A model generated the notes under the pieces. It was given only the letters and a program-made list of their open reading frames with translations. It was not told the DNA's origin and made no database searches. 64,000 nt of DNA from Aedes albopictus. Its lineage: Eukaryota; Arthropoda; Insecta; Diptera; Culicidae. The position numbers were made by a program, and so were the translations under genes. The stretch spans positions 297,639,080 to 297,703,079 of the forward strand of contig NC_085136.1 in the NCBI RefSeq assembly GCF_035046485.1. The letters are read 5' to 3'. This document shows positions 22,905-33,546 of the stretch, one piece after another (the first letter of the stretch is position 1; each line of letters begins with the position of its first letter).

Positions 22905-23240
22905 TAATTAGCTTTATTAAGGACAGGGCCCCTATAGCCACAGCTATAAAGGCGTGGGTATTCAGTATGACCAAGCTGAGGGTGACGGGTTCGATTCCCG
23001 GTCAGTCCAGGATCTTTTCGTAATGGAAATTTCCTTGGGCATAGAGTATCTTCGTGCCTGCCACACGATATACACATGCACAATGGTCATTGGCAGAGGA
23101 AGCTCTCAGTTAATAACTGTGGAAGTTCTCATAGAACACTAAGCTGAGTAGCAGGCTTTGTCCCAGTTGGGACTTTACGCCAAGAAGAGGAGGAGCTTTA
23201 TTAAGGAAATTTTCAGCCCTTGGCTGGTCGATCTCCGGTT
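22905..23240 (-). mobile_element. Old SINE 3' fragment (60300-type), minus strand, split by Feilai
   Basis: Outside the Feilai copy, TTAGCTTTATTAAGGA and AAATTTTCAGCCCTTGG...GATCTCCGG are the reverse complement of the 3' end of the SINE seen at 60300-60479 and 4519-4708. The Feilai copy at 22924-23193 inserted into this fragment. Confidence 0.6.
22924..23193 (+). mobile_element. Feilai-type tRNA-related SINE with 14-bp target duplication
   Basis: The head reads as a tRNA derivative with a perfect pol III B box GGTTCGATTCC at 22988-22998. The body has GGGCATAGAGTATCTTCGTG, CCTGCCACACGATATACACA, TGGTCATTGGCAGAGG, AACTGTGGAAG, CATAGAACACTAAGCTGAG and TTTGTCCCAGTTGGGAC, and ends in a purine-rich AAGAAGAGGAGG. 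The 14-bp duplication AGCTTTATTAAGGA flanks it exactly (22910-22923, 23194-23207). This is the best-preserved SINE in the window. Confidence 0.9.
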
Positions 23241-24656
23241 TTTTTGAAAGAATTCGTGCAGGATTTCTTGGAGGAAACCCTGGAGGAAGCCCTGGAGGAA
23301 TTCCTGGAGGTATCCCTGGAGAAATTCATGAAAAAAAATCCTTGGAGGAATACTTGAAAAAAAAAACCCTAGAGAAATTCGTTAAGGAATCCCTGGAGAA
23401 AATCCTGGAGGAATCGATGGATGTATTCCTGGAGGAATCCCTGGAGGAATTGCTTAAGGAAACTTTGGAGGAATTCCTGGATGAATTCCTTAAGGAGTCC
23501 TTGGAGGAATTCCTGGAGCAATCCCTGGAGAAATTCCTTGAGGAATCCCTGTAGGAATTAATGGAGGAATTTCTGGAAGATTCCCTAGAGAAATCCCTGG
23601 AGGAAATCCTGGAGGAATCCGTGACGAAATTCCTGGAGGAATCCTGGAAAAATTATTTAAAGAATCCCTGGAGAAATTCCTGGAAGAATCCCTGGGGAAA
23701 TTCCTGGTGGAATTTCTTAAGGTATACTTGGAGGAATCCCTGGAGCAATTCCTAGAGGTATTTCTGGAGGATCCCCTGGAGGAGCCCTTGGCGAAATTCC
23801 TGGAGGCGCCCTGGAGGAATTCCTTAAGGAATCCCTGGAGAAACTCCTGGAGGAATCCCTGGAGAAATTCCTGGTGGAATTCTTGGAGGTATTCCTGGAG
23901 GAATCCTTCAGGTATCAGTAGGTCGGCTCCAGAGGCACGTTCTCCTCCATTTGGGAATTTCCTGAGGAATTCCTGGAGGAATCTCTGCAGGTATTTTTTA
24001 GAGGAATCCTTGCAGGAATCCCTGGAGGAAGCCCAGGAGGAATCCCTGGAGGTATTTTTTGAAGAATTTCTGGAGGAATCCCTGGGGGAATCCCTGGAGG
24101 AAGCCCAGGAGAAATCCCTGGAGGTTATTTTTGGAGGAATTTCTGGATGAATCCTTGGAGGAATCCCTAGAGAAAGCCCTGGGGGAATTCCTTGAGGAAT
24201 CCCTGAAGGAGTTTCTGGAGGAATCCTTGCATGAATTTTTTGAGGAATCCCTGGAGAAATTGCTGGGGGAACCATTGAGAAATTCTTGGAGAAATCCTTG
24301 ACGAAACTCCTGGAGGAATCTTTGGAGAAATTTCTTCCGGAATCTCTGTAGGAAATCCTAGAGGAATGCCTGGGGGAATTCCTGGAAGAATCCCAGGAGG
24401 AATCCCTATAGGTATTTCTGGAGGAAAGCCTGGAGGAATTCCTTCAGGAACCCCTTGAGGCATTCCTGGAGGAATGTCCGGAGAAATTCCTGGAAGAATC
24501 CTTGGCAAGGGCGTAGCCAGAGGGGGGCAGGGGGGGGGCGTGCCCCCCCCCCCCTGACCGAGCAACTATATTCTAACTTAACGGAGAAACATAAATGATC
24601 AGAGCTGTTTTTGACTAGTAAAAATAAAATTCTCCTGCATCCTCGTATTTTTTCTA

Positions 24657-27060
24657 ATGTATGCAGGAATTCCTTCGGAAATTCTTGAAGGAATATCTTC
24701 GAAAATTCCTGAGGGTATTCCTTCGGAAATTCCTGAAGAAATTCCTTCGGAAATTCCTGAAGGATTCCTTCGGAAATTTCTGGAGCAATTCCTTCGGAAA
24801 TTCCTGGAGGAATTCCTTCGGAAATTCCTTGGGGAGTTCCTTGGGAAAATCTTGGATGAATACCTTTGGAGATTCCTGGAGGAATTCTTTCAGAAATCCA
24901 TAGAGAAATTCGTGAGGAAATCCTTAGGTAAATTCCTAACGAAATTCCTGGACAAAATAATCCCAAACTTCCCAAACTTCGGAAAGAAGCTGGACGAAGG
25001 TCATTGAAAATTTCTGGAGGAATTCCTTCGGAAAGTCCTGGAGGAATTCCTTCGGAAAGTCGTGGAGGATTTTTTTCGGAAATACTTTTTGGATTTTTTT
25101 TGGAAATTCTTGCAGCAATCCTTCGGAAATTCCAGGAGGAATTCTTTCGGAAATTCCTGGAGGAATTCTTTCAGAAATTTAGGGAGGAATTCCTTCGGAA
25201 ATTGCTGGATGAATTCCTTCGGAAATTGCTGGAGGATTTTTTTCGGAAATTCCTGCAATAATTTCTTCGGCAATTACTTGAGGAATTCCTTGGGAAATTG
25301 CTGGACGAATTCTTTTGGAAATTCCTGGAGGAATTTTTTCGGAAATTCTTTTTAGATTTTTTTTTTGAAATACCTGGAGGAATACCGTCGGAAATTTCTA
25401 GCAGAATTCCTACGAAAAATCCTGAAGGAATTCTTTCGGAAATTCCGGGAGGAATTCCTTCGGAAATTGCTGGACGAATTCCTTTGGAGATTCCCGGAGG
25501 AATTCATTCGGAAATTCCAGGAGAAATTCCTTTAGGAATTCCTGGAGGAATTCTTTCGCAAATTCCTGAAGGAATTCCATCGGAAATTGCTGGATGAATT
25601 CCATTGAAAATTCCTGGAGGAATCCCTTCGCAAAATCCTGGAAGAATTCCTTCGGAAATTTCTGGAGAAATTCCATCGGAAATTCCTGAAGGACTTCGTT
25701 CGGAAATTACAGGAGGAATTCAATCGAAAATTCTTTGGCGAGGCACTTCGAAAAATCTTGGATTAATACTTTCGGAAATTTCTGGAGGAATTCTTTCAGA
25801 AATTCCGGGAGGAATTCCTTCGGAAATTGCTGGACGAATTCCTTTGGAGGTTCTTGGAAAAATTCATTCGGAAATTCCAGAAGGAATTTCTTTAGGAATT
25901 CCTGGAGGAATTCTTTCAGAATATCCGGGAGGAATTGCTTCGGAAATTCCTGAAGCAATTCTTTCAAAAAATCCTGGAGGAATTCCTAAAAAAATCCAGA
26001 AAGAATTCCTTCCAAAATTCTTGGAGGAATCCCTTCACAAATTCCTGGAAGAATTCCTTCGGAATTTCCTGAAGGAGTTCCTTCGGAAATTCCTGAAGGA
26101 ATTCGTTCAGAAATTCCTAGGGGAGTTCCTCGAAAAATTTTGGATGAATACCTCCGGAAATTTCTGGAGGAATTCTTTCAGAAATCTATAGAGAAATTCC
26201 TGAGAAAATCCTTGGATGAATTCCTTAGGACATTCCTGAAAAAAAAAATCATTCTAAACTTCTTAGAGTTATTATGCTTTTCATGACTCCTGGAGGAATT
26301 CCTTCGGAAATTATTGGACGAATTCCTTTGGGAATTCCTTCGGAAATTGCTGGAGGATTTTTTTCGGAAATTCCTGCAATAATTTCTTCGGAAATTACTG
26401 GAAGAATTCCTTCGGAAATTCCTAGAGGTATTCTTTCGGAAATTCCTGGAGGAATTCCTTCAGAAATTCCTAGAGGTATTCCTTCGGAAATTCCTGGAGA
26501 AATTTTTTCGGAAAGTCTTTTTGGATTTTATTTTTGCAAATTCCAAGAGGAATTCCCTCGAAAATTCATGGAGGAATTCCTTCACAAATTCCGTTAGGAA
26601 TTCCTTCAAAAATTCCTGGAGGAATTCTTTCGGAAATTCCGGGAGGAACTCCTTCGGAAATTGCTGGACGAATTCGTTTGATGATTCATGGAGGAAATCT
26701 TTTGGAAATTCCTGCAGGAATTCTTTCGGAAATCCTTAGGGGAATTTCTTCGGAAATTCCTGGAGAAATCCTTCCGGAATCTCTTGGATGCATTCCTTCT
26801 GAAATCCGTGGAGCAATTATTTCGGAAATTCCTGGAGAATTCCTTCGGAAATTCTTGGAGGAATTTCTTTAAAAATTCCCGGAGGAATTCCATTGGAAAT
26901 TCCTGGAAGAATTCCTTTGGAAATTCCTTCGGAAATTCCTGGAAAAACTCTTTTGGAAATTTCTGAAGGATTTTTTTTAATTCCAGGAAGAATTCCTTCA
27001 GAAATTCCAGGAGAAATTCTGTCGGAAATTCCTGGAGAAATTCCATTGGAAATTTCCAAA
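24657..27060 (+). repeat. Left arm array of the foldback element
   Basis: Tandem, variable copies of a roughly 24-base composite: CCTTCGGAAATTCC joined to TGGAGGAATT. GAATTC sites are very dense. The orientation is uniform, with CTTCGGAAATTCCTGGAGG as the plus-strand form up to about 27060. Confidence 0.85.
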
Positions 27061-29690
27061 GGAATGAATTTCCGATGTAATTCCACCAGGAATTTTGCGA
27101 AGGAATTCCTTCAGGACTTTCCAAATAAATTCTTCCATTTATTTCCGAGAGAATTCCTCCAGGAATTTCCGTTGCAATTCCTCCAGGAGTTTCCCAGGGA
27201 AATCCTCCAGGAAATTTCGGAAAAATCCCTCCACAAATTTCTGGAGGAATTACTCTAGGAATTTCCTCAAGGGAATTCCTCTTGGAATTTTCAAAGGATT
27301 TCCTCCTGGAATTTCCGAAGGAATTCCTTCATGAATGTCCGAAGAAATTCTTCCATGAATTTCCGAAGGAATTCCTCCAGAAATTTTCCGACGGAATTCC
27401 TCTACGAATTTCCGAAGAAATTCCTCGAGAAATTTCCGGAGGAATTCATCCAAGAATTTCCGAAGAAATTCTTCTAGGAATTTTCAAAAGAATTCCTCTT
27501 GGAATTTTTAAAGGAAGTCCTCCTGAAATTTCCGAAGGAACTCCTCCATGAATTTCCGAAGGAATTCCTCCATGAATTTCCGAATGAATTGCTCCAGGAA
27601 TTTTGCGAAGGAATTTCTAAAGAATTTTCCGAAGGAATTCCTACATGAATTTCCAAAGGAATTCCTCCAGAAATTTTCCGATGGAATCCCTTCACGAATT
27701 TCCGAAGAAATTCCTGAGAAATTTTTCCATGAATTTCCGGATGAATTTCTTCAGAAATTTCCGGAGGAAATCCTCCAGGAATTTCCAAAGGAGATCCTCC
27801 AGCAATTATCAAAGAAATTCCTTCTGCAGTTTCCGAAGGAATTCCTCCTGGAATTTCCGAAGGAATTCCTTCATAAATTTCCGAAGGAATTCCTTCAGGA
27901 ATTTCCGAAGGAAATCTTCCAGCAATTTCCGAAGGAATTCCTCCTGGAATTTCCGAGGGAATTTCTGCAGTAATTTCCGGTGGAATTTCTCCAGGGATTT
28001 TCAAAGGAATTTCACCTGGAGTTTTCAAAGGATTTTCTGCCGGAATTTCCGAAGGAATTCTTTCATGAATTTCCGAAAGAATTCCACCGGGAATTTTCGA
28101 AAGAATTTCTCCAGGAATTCCTTCACGAATTTCGGAAGGAGTTTCTCCATAAATTTCAGAAGGAATTCCTCCAGGACTTTTGCGAAGGAATCGCTCAAGG
28201 ATTTTCTGAAGGAATTCCTCCATGAATTTCCGAAGGAGTTCCTCCATAAATTTCAGGAAGGAATTTCTCCAAGTATTTCCGAAGGAATTCCTCCAGGAAT
28301 TCCCGAAGGAAATCCTCTACGAATTCACGAAGGATTTCCTCCAAGAATTTCCGAGGGAATTCCTCCAGGATTTTCCCGAAGAATTCCTCCATGAGTTTCC
28401 CGAGGAGTTTGTCCAGGAATTTCCGTAGGAATTCCTCCAGGAATTTTCAAAGAAATTTCTCCTGGAATTTTCAAAGGATTTTCTCCTGAATTTCCGAAGG
28501 AATTCCTCTCCGAATTTCCAAAGAAATCCCTCCCGGAATTTCCAAAGAAATTTCTTATGGATTCGCCTTGAAATACCTCCAAAAATTTCCGAATGAATTC
28601 CTCCAAAAATTTTTGACGGTTGTCCTCAAAAAATTTCCTTAGGATTTTCTCACATAATCCCCAAACGTGTTTCTGAAGGAATGTTTGAAGAAGTTTCTCA
28701 AGTTTTCGTAGGAGTTCCGCAATACATTTTTGAAGGAATTTCTTGAGGAATTTCCGAAGAAACTTCTCAAGGATCTTTCGCTGGAATTCCTTGAGGAATT
28801 TCAAAAAGATTTATAAAAAAACGAAAAAATTCCCCAACGAACTTATCAAACAATTTCTCACGAAATTTCCGAAGGTATTCCATAAGACATTTCTGACATA
28901 TGTCAAAAAAAATCCAAACGGACTCCTTTAACAATTTCCGAATTTTCCTTATCAAGGCTTTTTTAAAGGAATTCTTCAAAGAATTTCCGAATGAGTTCCT
29001 CTAGGAAATAACAAATCACAAAAAGCATTTCTTCAGGAATTTCCGAAATATTTTTTCAAGGAAGTTTTGAAAGATTTTTAAAGAAATTTCTTATGAAATT
29101 TCAGAAGGGATATCTCATGAGACTTTTAGTGGAATTTTTTCAATATTTTCGAAAGAATTGCTTCAGGAATTTGGGAAGGAATTCTCACAGAAATTTCCGG
29201 ATGAATTCCTCCAAGAATTTTTGAAGGTTTTCTTCAAGGAATTTTCGGAAGAATTCCTCACGAAAACTCCGAAGGAGTTCCTCAAGGAATATTCTAAATC
29301 TATTTCAAAGAAATTCCTCAAGGAATTCCCGAAGAATCTTCTAAAGGAAATCGTAGAAGAACTCTCGACGTCCTAGGGAATTTCTCAAGGAGCTTTAGAA
29401 ATGAAGGAATTCCTCAAGAAATTTCTGAAGAATTTGTCAAGGAATTTCCGGTGGAATACCTCAAGGATTTTCGAAATAAATTCCTGAAATTATTTTTGAT
29501 TGATTCCTTTAAAAATTTCTGAATGCATTCCTCTAGCAACTTCCAAAGATATTCCTCCAGGAATTCCCGAAGGAATTCCTTTAGAAATTTTCAAAGATTT
29601 TTTTCCGGTAATTCCGAAGGAATTCATTAAAGGATTTTTCGAAGAAATTTCTCCAAAAACTTCTTAGGGTATTCCTCTATTCTTAGTTTG
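27061..29690 (-). repeat. Right arm array of the foldback element, inverted
   Basis: The same composite word in reverse complement (CCTCCAGGAATTTCCGAAGG). It is more decayed beyond about 28600. From about 29690 to 30050 short stretches return to the left-arm orientation. Confidence 0.8.
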
Positions 29691-30232
29691 ATTGGAATTT
29701 TTGAAAGAATTCCCAGATAAATTCTTAAAGTATTTTCTGGAGCTTCTCAAAAGGATTTCTGGTGGAATTAAAAATGATATTTGTAAAGAATTACTGGGGA
29801 AATTCTCAAAAGAATGCATGGTAAAATTCGTAATAAAACTTCTGGAGGAATTTTTGAAGAAATTTCGGAAGGTATTCTCAACGGAATTACTGCAAGTTTT
29901 CCGAAGGTAATTTCTGCTGGAATATCTACATTAAAATAACCTGGAAAAATATTAAAGAAATTTCTGGAGAAACTGCTGGATAAATTCAAATTCATGATGA
30001 CATTTGTTAAGAAATTCCTGAAGCAATATCTTGAGGAATTCCTCAGGATTATAATCATATATGATTCTTCCATTGAACCATTCCTGTTAATCACCCATTT
30101 TTCATACTTCACTTTTATTTATTTTTTAATGATGAAGTATTTGAACTCCTTGTTACTGCAAAGTGGTTTTCAGTGTAAGGATGCTTGCCCCCCCCCCCTG
30201 GCCGAAAAGCTGGCTACGCCCTTGATCCTTGG

Positions 30233-31849
30233 AGAAATTCTTGAAGGAACTCTAGAGAAATTCCTGAAGACATTCCTGGAGGAACCCTGGAGGTATTCCT
30301 GGTGGAATCGCTGCTGGAGTTCCTTGAGGAATCCTTGGAGGAATTACTGGGACAATTCCTTGAGAAATTCCTGAAACCCTGGAAGAATTCCTGGGGGAAT
30401 GCCAGGAGGAATGCCTGGTGGAATTCCTGGAGGAATCCCTAGAGAAATTCCTGGAGGAATCCCTGGAGGAATCCCTGGAGGTAGCCCTGGAGGAATTTTA
30501 ATTCCTTAAAGAATCCCTGGATAAATTCCTGGAGAAGTTTCTTGAGGAATCCCTGCGGAAATTCCTGGAGGAATCCCTGGACGAATTCCTAAAGGTATCT
30601 CTGGAGGAATACTTGGAAGTATTTTTGGAGGAATTCCTGTAGAAATTTCTGGAGGAATCGCCGGAGAAATTCCTGGAGGAATCTCTTGAGGAATCGCTGG
30701 AGGAATGCTTGGACGATTTTCTGGCAGTTTCCCAGGAGGAATCCTTGGGGGTATTCTTGGAGGAATCTGTGGAAAAATTCCTGGAGGAATCCCTGGAGAA
30801 ATTCCTAGAGGAATCTCTGGAGAAATTTTTGGAGGGATCTTCGGAGGAATTCCTGGAGGAATCCCTCGAGGAATCGCTGGAGGAATTCCTGGAGGAATGC
30901 TTGGATGATTTCTTGGAAGAATCCCTGAAGTTTTTTATTGAGGAATTCCTGGAGGAATCTCTGGAGGAATTCCTGGAGGAATCCTTGCAGAAAAGAATGC
31001 GAATCTTCACAAGAATCAACGATTTTTTTTTCTCATAAATTCCGATTTTTTTCTCATTAGTTGCCGAAGAAACGTTCAAAATAATATACGAATATTTTCC
31101 CGAATTATGCCGAAAGAATCCCTCAACATAATGTAAGATGAATTTGCAAAGTAATTGCTGGAGAAATCCCTCAAAAAAATTATGAAGGAATTTCTAAAAA
31201 TTGCCTAAAATAAATTTCAAATTATTTTTCGGAAGAGTTTTTAAAGAAATTTTCAAAAGTAGGTACTTCTGAAAGGATTTTATAATTATTGCTGAAAACG
31301 TTGTCGCAGGAAAGTTGAAAATAATGTCTGGAAAATTCTGAAAATATTGAATAAATTCGCGGAAGAATTGCTTAATGAATTCCCAAATAAATTGCCAAAA
31401 GAATTATTGATGAATTTGGCAAAATAACTTTAAAACGATTTACGACAATATTTGTTAAATATTGCCGCAAGAATTTCAGAAATTGCTGTTGAAATAATTA
31501 TATTATTTCCCGAAGAAACTTATAAAAGAACTACGAATAATTCCTCCAAATACTACCGCTGGAATTTCTATAAAAATTGCCAAATAAATTTCCCAAAAAA
31601 AATATTTAAGCGTAGAATTAGCTTTAAGTTGAAATAACATAAAATAAAAACCAAAAATGATTTCGAGAATTTTGAATAAACTTCTAAAAGAATTCACAAA
31701 TAAGTTTTCCGATCAAATTTAAATAAAATAATGTCGAAGAGAAAATAATTGTTCTTGGACTTTTTATGGGAATTTCCGAATTCCATACCATATTCATATT
31801 TATTATGGTTATAATAAGTGATTGCAGGCGACGAAAGGTACAAAACCCC
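30233..31849. repeat. Resumed GGAATTCC-type minisatellite, grading to decayed A-rich repeat
   Basis: The outer CCTGGAGGAATCC word resumes right after the target duplication and is clean to about 31000 (one plus-strand frame gives LEESLEEFLEES peptides). It then decays into A-rich, GAATT-containing sequence to about 31720, followed by about 130 bases with nothing recognisable. Confidence 0.75.
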
Positions 31850-32570
31850 TGGAATTCCGGCAGCTGTCTCCTATTGACCATCGCGGAAACCCTCCATACC
31901 GAGCTTGACGGTGTTCCCTCTGATGGTCACATTGTCCAAAAACCTCCGAATTCACCTCCAGCACTCTTGATTTGCAAAATCATAATGTTGGATGTGTCGC
32001 AAGCCAGGTTTCGTAATTGTTCGGGAAAAGGCCACTATTTCCGGGTAGCCCCAGGTTCCCGAAACATCCGGGATGGTGGTCAATATGTCCAAAAATTTCT
32101 GAATATTCCTCCCAAATACTTGATTTGCGACACTATGTAGAATGGGACATGACAAATGTGTTTTTTAGAATTATGCTATGCAAAATGTCAGGTGTCAGGA
32201 ACTTGCGAAATGTGTCTCCTGAAGGCACCCCAAACGTGACCCAGAACATCCGAAACCAGAACCAGGTAATCCCAATTTACTCAAACAATGCATTTGCAAT
32301 AATAAAACGATAATTGAACACATTTGCAATCTTTTTCCATGTGTTTCTCACAAATAATCAGTGATTAAAAGGAAGTTGGTCCATTTTTTACCCTATTTGA
32401 CCCCCCTTCAATAACTCAAACCCCAAGAACCAAAAAACCATTTTGATATTTTTCCATGCAACTAGGGATGTAGCGCGGTCTTCATTCCAAATTTTGTAAA
32501 TATCGGTTGAAAAATGAAGTCACGGCGATTTTCTGAAATTAAATTTCTAACTATGACCAAAACGGGTTAA
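31850..32570 (+). repeat. Diverged dispersed repeat, copy 2 (partner at 9425-10420)
   Basis: Shared ordered blocks include CACATTGTCCAAAAACCTCC, GTGTCGCAAGCCAGG, CCAGGTTCCCGAAACATCC, GGGATGGTGGTCAATATGTCC, CCATGTGTTTCTCACAAATA, ATCAGTGATTAAAAGGAAGT and CAATAACTCAAACCCC. Ends and family are unknown. Confidence 0.6.
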
Positions 32571-33436
32571 TCAAAGGTTTTTCTTTCGAGTGGCATTGTT
32601 GTGTAGCTTATGGCAGTTGAACTGTTAACTCTATGGTAGATTTTTTCCGTAATTACACTGATAAAGGTTTTACTAGCAACCAAACTGCATAGTTCATATG
32701 AGATTTTTCCTTCTTTTAAAAATAGGCTGTGCATTCGAATTACACTGTTACGAAATAGTGGACCTTCCTTTCTTAGTCAAGCATATGGAATCATGAAACA
32801 CATGGGAACAAATGCCCCAAATGGAAGATAACGTGCCTCTTTAGCCGGCCTTCCAATGTATATGAGTAGACATATAACTAATAAACGAAAGAAAAAAATA
32901 TCAAAATTAATGATCAATTTGTTCGCAGGGTGACTGTGTTATGAAAATAAACAAAAAACATTAGAAAAACTGTGAAATTCTTATAAGCTTTATAAGAAGA
33001 GAGAAATTTAAAACCATCTCGATTAAACCAAGTGTCGTAGTGCAAGAGCCACAATTGAAATGGGCAATACAAGGTTTGCCGGGTCAGCTAGTGAATACAT
33101 AAAAATAAAGAATCAGGGAACAAAAACTGTGTGCTAAAGTTTCCAACTGGTTTTTTATTTATCAAGGACATGTATAAATTGGAACAATGCAAATGTACAC
33201 ACATTTTTCTGATTGGAAATTATTGCCAAGGAAAACAAATTTTAAACGCCCAAATGTATGCACAAGAAATCAACCGTATACAAGTTATAAGAAAAAGTTA
33301 AACATTTACAATCCAACGACAGTGTCGCAAACGTAACATGGACATGCATGAGGAGTACACAGGGTGTGAATTTACCATATATAATATACTAATGTTTCAG
33401 TTCAGTTCAGTGAAGTGAAGTGATCTGAAAATTTTT
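32571..33436. other. Intergenic DNA with a possible Helitron-like 3' end near 33075-33095
   Basis: GGTTTGCCGGGTCAGCTAGT has the form of a Helitron 3' terminus (G/C-rich hairpin-like stretch, then CTAG). I find no matching 5' TC end and no coding region. The rest is unremarkable AT-rich sequence. Confidence 0.3.
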
Positions 33437-33546
33437 GAAGATGTGCACCCAGCTGGTGGTAATAATAACATAACCCATTTCTTTGGGAATTTTGAAATAA
33501 AGCGTTTTTGGCTTTAAAATAAAACTCCTTAGCGTTAATGTAGTCA

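Larger units (their letters stand above)
22257..24505. repeat. GGAATTCC-type minisatellite, left part of the split block
   Basis: Runs of a 12-base word, CCTGGAGGAATT alternating with CCTGGAGGAATC, with frequent single-base changes. Because the period is divisible by three and the word rarely contains stops, all six frames stay open for long distances. They give 4-residue peptides such as LEEF/LEES or PPGI. These are not credible proteins. A Feilai SINE (22924-23193) sits inside. The same word resumes at 30233, after the foldback element. Confidence 0.85.
24506..30224. mobile_element. 5.7-kb hAT-like foldback element filled with minisatellite
   Basis: Both ends are perfect 15-bp inverted repeats CAAGGGCGTAGCCAG, followed by G-rich runs. 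The exact 8-bp duplication ATCCTTGG flanks the unit (24498-24505, 30225-30232). End form and duplication length point to the hAT superfamily. Outside is CTGGAGGAATCC minisatellite on both sides; inside is a related but different word built on TTCCTTCGGAAATTCC, which switches to its reverse complement near 27060. That makes the interior a long imperfect inverted repeat. No transposase frame can be read; the long open frames are minisatellite. Unique-looking subterminal sequence lies at 24560-24656 and 30050-30180. Confidence 0.85.

Noticed and set aside
22924..23010. tRNA gene
   Set aside because: The tRNA-like sequence with a B box is the head of a SINE with body, tail and target duplication. 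The same applies at 4519, 7428 and 60300.
22313..31079. Long open frames (up to about 260 codons) on both strands, looking like repetitive proteins
   Set aside because: They are by-products of a 12-base minisatellite that is open in all frames; no single frame is favoured and there are no flanking gene signals.
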